From JAXDBV01 sp034678415 (GTDB lineage Bacteria; Bacteroidota; Bacteroidia; Bacteroidales; VadinHA17), in the NCBI GenBank assembly GCA_034678415.1, contig JAXDBV010000227.1:1-5159 (forward strand): a stretch of DNA of 5,159 bases, given 5' to 3'. Positions 1 to 5,159 of the stretch are shown piece by piece. The translations under genes were made by a program, and so were the position numbers. Under the pieces are notes generated by a model. It was not told the origin of the DNA. It saw only the letters and a list, made by a program, of their open reading frames with translations, and searched no databases. The stretch's first letter is position 1, and every line of letters begins with the position of its first letter.

Positions 1-723
1 TTCATCAGGATTCTTCAGTATCCCTGCTGTTTCAGCCATGACATCGCTGTAAGCCGCAAGATCATCCGGAGAAAAGGTCTTCACCCTGGTGCCCTTTTCA
101 TACAGGCGGAATTGGATATGGTAGAAATGCAGGTGGTCGGTATTGCCGGTCCACTCGATCCTGCATCGCCCGGCAAACGGTATGGGATAGTAACCGGCCA
201 CGTTTTGGGTGAAGACACCGCTGAAAATATCTTCAGGCAAATCTTCCTTCAACGTTTTATAGGTATTGATGAAGAATGGCTGCGCGGGTCCCTCGTACAA
301 CGGTTTGGTAAGGTCGTCGAGGTAGAACCGGATATCTCCAGTGATACGTGCTGTCCACAGACGAACCAGTGCTCCGGGTCCTTTCACGTCACACATGAGA
401 TATTCCCCTGTTCCGTTTTCATCTCTCTGTTTGAGAACTTCGACAAAGCCGGGAACAGGCTCGCCCCCGAAACCGTCTGAATTGGCAAACCAGCCCGGTT
501 CATCAGGAGATGTGCTCTGCCTGTCATAGGAAGAGAACTGTACCGTCCGGTAAGAAGGGTCAGGGAAATATGTGAGCCCTTCAAGGTCAACCATTTCTTT
601 TATCAATGTTCCGGTGGTAATCGTATGGTCATGAACGGGTGGAGTACAAGCCGACAACAGAAGAAGAAATACGACAGGAAACAGGATGGATCTGCAATAT
701 TTGCCTGATTTTAATCGTGTCAT
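1..723 (-). CDS. DUF2961 / GH172-family lipoprotein, N-terminal 241 residues (cut by left window edge)
   Basis: An ATG at 723-721 opens a frame that stays open to base 1, giving 241 residues with the C-terminus outside the window. Residues 1-25 form a lipoprotein signal: a basic start (MTRLKSGKYCR), a hydrophobic stretch (LFPVVFLLLL) and a lipobox LSAC with Cys26 as the lipidated residue. The residues after Cys26 (TPPVHDH) are not clearly acid-rich, so surface export is uncertain. The mature part shows DUF2961 hallmarks: SSYDR at 64-68, WFANSDGF at 78-85, DVKGPGALVRLW at 112-123, RFYLDD at 132-137 and GYYPIPFAG at 178-186. DUF2961 is now CAZy family GH172; known members are difructose-anhydride I synthase/hydrolase and exo-alpha-D-arabinofuranosidases. 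The catalytic glutamates known from the family probably lie beyond the window, so activity cannot be checked. The start lies 13 bases after the GH29 stop with no clear Shine-Dalgarno sequence, which implies co-transcription. Family assignment is from motif recall; D-arabinofuranosidase activity is inference. Confidence 0.85.
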   Translation of the reverse strand, partial: MTRLKSGKYCRSILFPVVFLLLLSACTPPVHDHTITTGTLIKEMVDLEGLTYFPDPSYRTVQFSSYDRQSTSPDEPGWFANSDGFGGEPVPGFVEVLKQRDENGTGEYLMCDVKGPGALVRLWTARITGDIRFYLDDLTKPLYEGPAQPFFINTYKTLKEDLPEDIFSGVFTQNVAGYYPIPFAGRCRIEWTGNTDHLHFYHIQFRLYEKGTRVKTFSPDDLAAYSDVMAETAGILKNPDE

Positions 724-736
724 GTCAACAGAATTA

Positions 737-2113
737 TTAATTATCCAGGATGATTTCAATTACGGGTATTTCAATGTCCGGTTTTGTTATCGGCATAATG
801 AGGATCAGGTCGTTTTCTGCCCTTGTTTCCTGGTGGGTGACATTATGGCGCGGTTCGCCAAACTGTATTTCCGATCCATCGTGCAGGAATTGTGCGTATT
901 TCACCTTTCCGCAATAGCCTTTCAGCGTGTACCATCGCATGGGGTAGTCAAGGAGGTGTATATACAACCTATTTGTCACAGGATTATATGTCAGCAGGCT
1001 GTTATCGGGCGGGATGAATTCATCCGGTGCCTGGGTACAGTTGTATATTGACCGGCTGTTGTATTTCATCCACTCCCCCATCTTTTCGAGCCTGTCTGTT
1101 TCCTTCGGGTTCAGGGTACCCCTGCCTGTGGGGCCGACATTCAGTATCAGGTTTCCTCCCTTGCTCACTGTCTCGATGAGCAGCACCAGTAATTGTTTGG
1201 AATCTTTCCAGGTCATCTCGTCGCGGTTATATCCCCACGAATCGGAGATGGTCTGGCAGGTTTCCCAGGGCACCCGTTTGCCGTTTTTTTCCGGCCATCT
1301 GGATACTTTGTATGACTCAGGGGTTGTGAAATCCCATCCTTCCTCTTTATCGAGCAGGTCGAGCCTGTCATTGATGATGATTCCCGGCTGAAGGTCTCTC
1401 ACCATTTTGAGGAGGTTTTCAGAATCCCAGTCGTCCCTGCCTTTTCCGAAATTGCCTGCAGGAAAGGAATAATCGAGCCATATAATATCTATCTTCCCAT
1501 AGCCGGTAAGAAGTTCCCTGATCTGGTCTTTCATATACTTTCTGTATATATTCATATCCCTTCCCTTGTTCAACTCTTCATATTCTTTCGCGGATGAACC
1601 GCTCTGAGGGTGGTTCCTGTCGATGATGTAATGAGGATGATGCCAGTCGAGCAGTGAGTAATAAAACCCCACTTTCAGTCCTTCTGCCCGGAACGCCTCC
1701 ACCCACTCTTTTATCAGATCCCTGCCGATGGAAGTATTGGTGGCTTTATAATCGGTAAATTTCGAATCGAACAGGCAGAACCCGTCATGATGTTTGGTGG
1801 TGATCACCGCGTATTTCATCCCCGTTTGTTTTGCAATCCTTGCCCATTCGGCGGGATCATAGAGATCAGGATGGAAGTTGTCGAAATACTTCTGGTAGTC
1901 CTCATTAGTCATCCTTTCATACTTTTTGGCCCATGCTTTCCTGCTATGGGTGGCATAAATACCCCAGTGAATAAACATACCGAACCGGTCGGCGGTCCAC
2001 CACGCCATACGTTGCATTTTTTGCTCACCTGTTTCAGTGAACGGCCCTTGCTGTGCAGGCAAGTTCACATTCATTATCAACAGGAACAGAAAAAACAGGT
2101 TGATCTTTTTCAT
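737..2113 (-). CDS. exported GH29 alpha-L-fucosidase-like glycoside hydrolase
   Basis: A complete 458-residue protein, ATG at 2113 and TAA at 739-737. Residues 1-20 are a signal peptide (KK, hydrophobic core, probable cleavage after LPA before QQ). The catalytic barrel spans about residues 25-350 and a small beta-rich C-terminal domain about 360-458. GH29 landmarks: GMFIHWGIY with His49; TTKHHDGF with His108/His109; YYSLLDW at 151-157; IIWLDYS with Asp214 as expected nucleophile; NDR with Arg250; TPE with Glu266 as most likely acid/base; WETC at 283-286; SWGYNRDE at 292-299; NLILNVGPTGRG at 321-332. The family cleaves alpha-L-fucosides with retention and some members accept related sugars. 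The region expected to carry the fucose-contacting Glu-Trp pair reads KAWAKKY, with Ala60 before Trp61, so specificity may differ from classical fucosidases. It sits between the GH127-type gene (107-base gap) and the GH172 gene (13-base gap). Family call is firm; substrate is not known. Confidence 0.93.
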   Translation of the reverse strand: MKKINLFFLFLLIMNVNLPAQQGPFTETGEQKMQRMAWWTADRFGMFIHWGIYATHSRKAWAKKYERMTNEDYQKYFDNFHPDLYDPAEWARIAKQTGMKYAVITTKHHDGFCLFDSKFTDYKATNTSIGRDLIKEWVEAFRAEGLKVGFYYSLLDWHHPHYIIDRNHPQSGSSAKEYEELNKGRDMNIYRKYMKDQIRELLTGYGKIDIIWLDYSFPAGNFGKGRDDWDSENLLKMVRDLQPGIIINDRLDLLDKEEGWDFTTPESYKVSRWPEKNGKRVPWETCQTISDSWGYNRDEMTWKDSKQLLVLLIETVSKGGNLILNVGPTGRGTLNPKETDRLEKMGEWMKYNSRSIYNCTQAPDEFIPPDNSLLTYNPVTNRLYIHLLDYPMRWYTLKGYCGKVKYAQFLHDGSEIQFGEPRHNVTHQETRAENDLILIMPITKPDIEIPVIEIILDN

Positions 2114-2157
2114 ACAATTTACATTTAGAGGATTATCAAATGGTTCTGTAATTCTGG

Positions 2158-2200
2158 ATATTATAATATTCTTGTAGCCATTACACGGATTTTATCCTGT
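2158..2200 (-). repeat. two small inverted repeats in the GH127-GH29 intergenic gap
   Basis: The 107-base gap (2114-2220) contains a perfect 12-base palindrome, ATATTATAATAT, at 2158-2169, and a second hairpin at 2183-2200 with stem ACA-GGAT / ATCC-TGT, a three-base loop and one bulged C. Neither is followed by a T-run on the minus strand, so they do not look like terminators. They could be an operator, an RNA-processing or stabilising structure, or chance in AT-rich sequence. The rest of the gap holds no ORF and no convincing promoter. Confidence 0.3.
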
Positions 2201-2220
2201 ATTTTCACTAATGAGTAATT

Positions 2221-4080
2221 TCAGTCACCCCCCAACAATTCATCATCCACTCCGGCCAGGCTGTTCCTTAAATAGAAGTAGCACACCGTTCCCTGCGGAT
2301 CGGGAAATTCAGTAAAAATCAGTTCATAATCATAGGTCGACTGATCTTTTTTTCTTGTATTGATTTTACAGATGGTACCGCCGGGCCTGATTGCATCATC
2401 CGGGAAAGGACCTTTTATTGATCGCTCGTCAAGCTTGTTTCTTCCGGGATCATCGGTAATATTCAATTCGAGCAGTTTGTTTAATCCGGGATTCAGGCAA
2501 TACACAACAGGGCCCCGCATGATGGCAAAACGTCCTGCCTGGCGCTGGCGTCCTTTCACAAAGCGCCACTCCATGGGCAGGTTTAATGTTAATGTATCAC
2601 CTTTGGTCCAACGGCGGTTTACGGTAAAAAATGACCCTGCTTCCGCAGATAGTGTGACATTTCCATTAACCGACACCTCAGCTTCATGTGCCCAGGAAGG
2701 TATCCTCAGGCTGACAGGGAAAGCGGATGGCTCTGATGGGGAGATAATGACTTTCACCAAACCTGAAGCGGGATAGTCCGTTTCTTGTATGATAGAAACG
2801 GTTGGCCCGTTCTGCAGTTTTATTTCAGCTTCTGAAGCCGTATACAGGTTGATGGCAATCCCCTGTTTGTAATTATAAAATATCATGGACGGCAATTCGG
2901 AAATGATCCGGCGGTAATTATTGGGGCAGCAATACGTGTCTTTATCGAAATACTCACGTTCCCCTTCCATGGGGGTAAAGTATCGGATCATTCTTCCGTC
3001 GGGAGACTGGGCGGCAAACAGTTCATTGAATATGGTTCGTTCCATCAGGTCGCCGTAAACAGGATCACCGTACATGCGCATCAGGTACTCCAACAAGCGG
3101 ATCTGGTACGCTGTGGAACAGGTTTCCCCGGAATGGTACCTGCCATCCTGATTATTTGCCCAGCTTTCCCCATGTCCTGCCCCACCTGTAATCAACATGC
3201 CATCCTGTTCCTTTAAAAACCGTAGTGCCCGCATGGCATGGTCCTGGAGTCTGTCATCTTTCCGGAGGTGGTATAGTTCTAGTTTGGCCAGGCAACGCGC
3301 CAGGTACGAATAGATGTGGCCTGAAATAGCAGGATTCCCGATGTTGATTCCCAAATCCCAGTTGTCAATTTGCATGGTATCCGTAAGGAAATCGAGGTAT
3401 TGCCTGTCTTCCGTGTGGGAATACAGGGATAAAACAGCCCTGTCGAGGCCTAATGTCACCAGATGGTTTCCCTTGTAAGCATTCCTTTCATAATCAGCAC
3501 TGAATAACGGCCAGTGCAGGATGATATAGTCAGCAATCCGGGTGGCTGATTTGAGGGCTTCCTGGTTATTGAAATATTCATAATCTTTAACCAGGCCGTA
3601 AATGATATATGCCATCTCATGGATATCCCATTCCTTGCGCATGCGTGCTTCTTTAATAAATCCCCCGATATACCCGTCACCCTCCTGGGTCTTTATTAGC
3701 TCCCCGACGAGGTATTGCTTAAGTCGTAATACTTCGGGGTCACGGCTGTAAGCGGCAAATCTTACCGTCGCGTCAATGAGTTTCCCGATGCCGACATACC
3801 CCCCTGTCTGGTCTTTTTTGCGGAAGCAGGAAAGAAAGTCGCCATCAATGTTTAATTGCAACAAATTATTCTTTATAGTTATATCGACCCTTCTTCCGAT
3901 TTCCCCGCCTGCTTTCACATCCTGCACTCCGACAGGTATCATTACATCCTGATGCAGGGGAACAACAAAGGAAGCACATCCCTGAAGTTCTGTCCGGGCA
4001 GAACCGGTGTCACTCGTATTCCGGAATGCCGTCAGAACAATAAGCAAGGACAGAACAAATATTTTCACCAGACTTCTCAT
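2221..4080 (-). CDS. exported DUF1680 protein, GH127/GH146-type beta-L-arabinofuranosidase-like enzyme
   Basis: A complete 619-residue protein, ATG at 4080 and TGA at 2223-2221; the length fits the family (roughly 600-750). The first 19 residues (MRSLVKIFVLSLLIVLTAF) look like a signal peptide; there is no Cys at the expected lipobox place. An alpha-helical (alpha/alpha) toroid spans about residues 90-410 and beta-sandwich domains follow to the end. Family landmarks: GYVGIGKLIDAT at 94-105, WDIHEMAY at 151-158, GGAGHGESW at 299-307, GETC at 318-321, MERTIFNELFAAQSPDG at 346-362 and YCCPNNYRR at 383-391. By comparison with HypBA1 of Bifidobacterium longum (Glu338, Cys340, Cys417, Cys418), the zinc ligands are Glu319, Cys321, Cys384 and Cys385, with Cys384 as nucleophile and Glu305 as a candidate acid/base. 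Known activities include beta-L-arabinofuranosidase and, in one rhamnogalacturonan-II enzyme, release of aceric acid. The catalytic set looks intact; the substrate here is inferred only at the level of a furanoside side group. Confidence 0.92.
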   Translation of the reverse strand: MRSLVKIFVLSLLIVLTAFRNTSDTGSARTELQGCASFVVPLHQDVMIPVGVQDVKAGGEIGRRVDITIKNNLLQLNIDGDFLSCFRKKDQTGGYVGIGKLIDATVRFAAYSRDPEVLRLKQYLVGELIKTQEGDGYIGGFIKEARMRKEWDIHEMAYIIYGLVKDYEYFNNQEALKSATRIADYIILHWPLFSADYERNAYKGNHLVTLGLDRAVLSLYSHTEDRQYLDFLTDTMQIDNWDLGINIGNPAISGHIYSYLARCLAKLELYHLRKDDRLQDHAMRALRFLKEQDGMLITGGAGHGESWANNQDGRYHSGETCSTAYQIRLLEYLMRMYGDPVYGDLMERTIFNELFAAQSPDGRMIRYFTPMEGEREYFDKDTYCCPNNYRRIISELPSMIFYNYKQGIAINLYTASEAEIKLQNGPTVSIIQETDYPASGLVKVIISPSEPSAFPVSLRIPSWAHEAEVSVNGNVTLSAEAGSFFTVNRRWTKGDTLTLNLPMEWRFVKGRQRQAGRFAIMRGPVVYCLNPGLNKLLELNITDDPGRNKLDERSIKGPFPDDAIRPGGTICKINTRKKDQSTYDYELIFTEFPDPQGTVCYFYLRNSLAGVDDELLGGD

Positions 4081-4273
4081 GTCGAAAAGTTTTCAGTTAT
4101 TATATATGATCAGTGTTTGAGTGCAGAACGGAGATTTTTTAAAAGTCGTTGTCTTATTGTTTTCCCAGGCATTTAAATTGTATGACGATATAAAAGAAAA
4201 AACGGGTTATTGTTTTATTCCATGTTAAAACCGGGGGACTCCTGTTCGTTGCATCAACATATTGTATTATTAA
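4081..4273 (-). other. AT-rich intergenic leader upstream of the GH127-type gene
   Basis: This 193-base gap is the longest non-coding stretch in the window. I see no credible small ORF in it. It is AT-rich, with a weak hairpin near the esterase end, a T-rich run on the minus strand, and the 10-mer TTATTGTTTT repeated on the plus strand at 4154-4163 and 4207-4216. I found no good match to the Bacteroidota promoter pattern (-33 TTTG, -7 TAnnTTTG) and no Shine-Dalgarno sequence before the ATG at 4080. The length would allow a separate promoter for the downstream genes, but none can be pointed to with confidence. Confidence 0.4.
4197..4231 (-). terminator. possible weak terminator after the esterase gene
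   Basis: On the minus strand the perfect inverted repeat GTTTTA / TAAAAC (4231-4226 and 4217-4212) encloses an 8-base loop, and a run of six T (4202-4197), then C and four more T, follows nine bases later. The stem is only six pairs, mostly A-T, and the T-run does not directly abut it. A slightly longer pairing through GGTT / AACC nearer to the T-run is possible but contains a mismatch. It may partly attenuate read-through from the esterase gene; it is not a textbook terminator. Confidence 0.25.
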
Positions 4274-5159
4274 TTATTGTGTGATGCCCGGCCAATCATC
4301 GGTGCGGAACGGATTGGCAGGTAATCCTGCGCTGTTATAGAGGTTCACATCGTCGGGATTATCTGCCCATCCATACCTCACGGCGACCGGATTTTTCACG
4401 ACATCGCAAAAGACCACAACGGTATTTGTATCGGTAATCCTTGCCCTGGCCCAATGAAACACACGATCCTCCCCCGCAACGGTAAACCCTTTCACATAGC
4501 CGTATTTATCCTTAGCCACTAAACCATCAGCAACATGGTTAAATCGAATGTGTGCCATACCATCTTTTATTTCCATTGACTGATAGATAGGGCCGGAATA
4601 CACTACATTTTTATTATGCGCTATTTTCAAGGCATTCAGTGCCAGTCGTTTCCCCACATCCTGTTTATTTCCGGGATGGATATCATCGGCTTTTCCGATG
4701 TCGATGGCAACCGCCATTCCCGTGTTAGGGAGCCGCAGTGTTTTTGTTTGTGCTTCGCGCAGTTCAGCCCATGCGCTTTCACACGGAGCGGAGCATGGTT
4801 CCCTGAAATTGGCCAGCGACACAAAAAGGAACGGGAAATCGCCCTGTCCCCAATGCCTGCGCCAGTCGTTGATCATGTCAGGGAATATCTTTTCGTACTG
4901 CCTGGCCCTTGCAGCATTCGATTCTCCCTGGTACCATATCGCTCCCCTGATTCCATAAGGCACCAGCGGATTGATCATGCCATTGAACAACAGCGTGGGA
5001 TACATATTCGGCTTTTTCACATTTTTCATGAAACTGTCACTGTCCAATATCAACAGTTCGGCCAGATGGTCTTTAAGATCCGGATTGTTCCTGATGGTTT
5101 GTGCACTGGTCCATGTTTCGGCGGCGGTCGCACCCCAGGACGTATGGATCACGCCTACA
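4274..5159 (-). CDS. sialate O-acetylesterase-type carbohydrate esterase, C-terminal part (cut by right window edge)
   Basis: The frame runs open from the window edge to a TAA at 4276-4274. The first in-frame GTG (5152) is an internal Val, not a start: the codons before it give VG, making the conserved segment VGVIHTSWGATAAETW. The N-terminus, with the catalytic-Ser GQSNM-type block of this SGNH/GDSL-like family, lies outside the window. Counting from that Val as residue 1, landmarks are GAIWYQGESN at 70-79, SAWAELREAQ at 126-135, and DDIHPGNKQDVGKRLA at 156-171, where Asp157 and His159 form the expected catalytic D-x-x-H motif. The protein ends with the usual PANPFRTDDWPG. Family members remove O-acetyl groups from sialic acids or, in many Bacteroidota, from acetylated plant or other polysaccharides. 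No sialidase lies in the window, so sialic acid is not the obvious substrate here. A Cys120-x3-Cys124 pair before the SAWAEL segment could form a disulfide. The gene precedes the GH127-type gene in transcription order with a 193-base gap. Confidence 0.93.
   Translation of the reverse strand, partial: VGVIHTSWGATAAETWTSAQTIRNNPDLKDHLAELLILDSDSFMKNVKKPNMYPTLLFNGMINPLVPYGIRGAIWYQGESNAARARQYEKIFPDMINDWRRHWGQGDFPFLFVSLANFREPCSAPCESAWAELREAQTKTLRLPNTGMAVAIDIGKADDIHPGNKQDVGKRLALNALKIAHNKNVVYSGPIYQSMEIKDGMAHIRFNHVADGLVAKDKYGYVKGFTVAGEDRVFHWARARITDTNTVVVFCDVVKNPVAVRYGWADNPDDVNLYNSAGLPANPFRTDDWPGITQ

Noticed and set aside
112..480. Plus-strand open frame of 122 codons opposite the DUF2961 gene
   Set aside because: It lies antisense to a gene with clear family motifs and a lipobox, resembles no family I know, and has no signal or leader of its own; it is a shadow.
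384..590. Minus-strand 68-codon frame inside the DUF2961 gene
   Set aside because: It is in another frame of the same strand as the motif-bearing reading; a frameshift is not needed, because the main frame is open from 723 to 1.
686..1051. Plus-strand 121-codon frame across the GH29/GH172 junction
   Set aside because: It is antisense to two supported genes, and its protein is rich in Cys/Phe/Val without a recognisable domain.
2100..2170. A TATAAT-like sequence upstream of the GH29 gene as a promoter
   Set aside because: TATAAT occurs inside the 12-base palindrome, but no suitable -35 or Bacteroidota -33 TTTG partner is found at correct spacing, and such hexamers are expected in AT-rich gaps.
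2360..2776. Plus-strand 138-codon frame opposite the GH127-type gene
   Set aside because: It is antisense to the conserved C-terminal beta domains of the GH127-type protein; no independent support.
3856..4176. Plus-strand 106-codon frame spanning the start of the GH127-type gene and its leader
   Set aside because: Most of it is antisense to the signal peptide and N-terminal region; the remainder is AT-rich gap sequence with no domain or leader signal.

Overview
The window reads as part of a carbohydrate-degradation gene cluster from a Bacteroidota (probably Bacteroidales-like) bacterium. All four genes lie on the minus strand and all encode glycan-active enzymes. The three visible N-termini carry export signals, one of them a lipobox. 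The visible starts have AT-rich leaders without a clear Shine-Dalgarno sequence, which is typical of that phylum. No SusC/SusD pair, regulator, RNA gene, mobile element or CRISPR array is present, so whether this belongs to a complete polysaccharide utilisation locus (PUL) cannot be decided from the window.

In transcription order (right to left): (1) 5159-4274, the C-terminal part of a sialate O-acetylesterase-type carbohydrate esterase, cut by the right edge; (2) 4080-2221, a complete exported DUF1680 protein of the GH127/GH146 type (beta-L-arabinofuranosidase-like) with the Glu/Cys zinc-thiolate catalytic residues; (3) 2113-737, a complete exported GH29 alpha-L-fucosidase-like enzyme; (4) 723-1, the N-terminal 241 residues of a DUF2961/GH172 lipoprotein, cut by the left edge. 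Intergenic gaps are 193, 107 and 13 bases. The last pair is almost certainly co-transcribed; the two longer gaps are AT-rich and hold only weak hairpins.

Inferred joint role: deacetylation of a decorated polysaccharide or oligosaccharide, followed by removal of furanoside and fucose-like side groups outside the cytoplasm. The combination of GH127, GH29 and GH172 suggests a glycan containing arabinofuranose (L and/or D) and L-fucose, or the stereochemically related D-arabinopyranose. The exact substrate is not determined by the sequence. The best leads are the GH172 lipoprotein, whose family has few characterised members, and a GH29 enzyme that appears to lack one sugar-contacting Glu.
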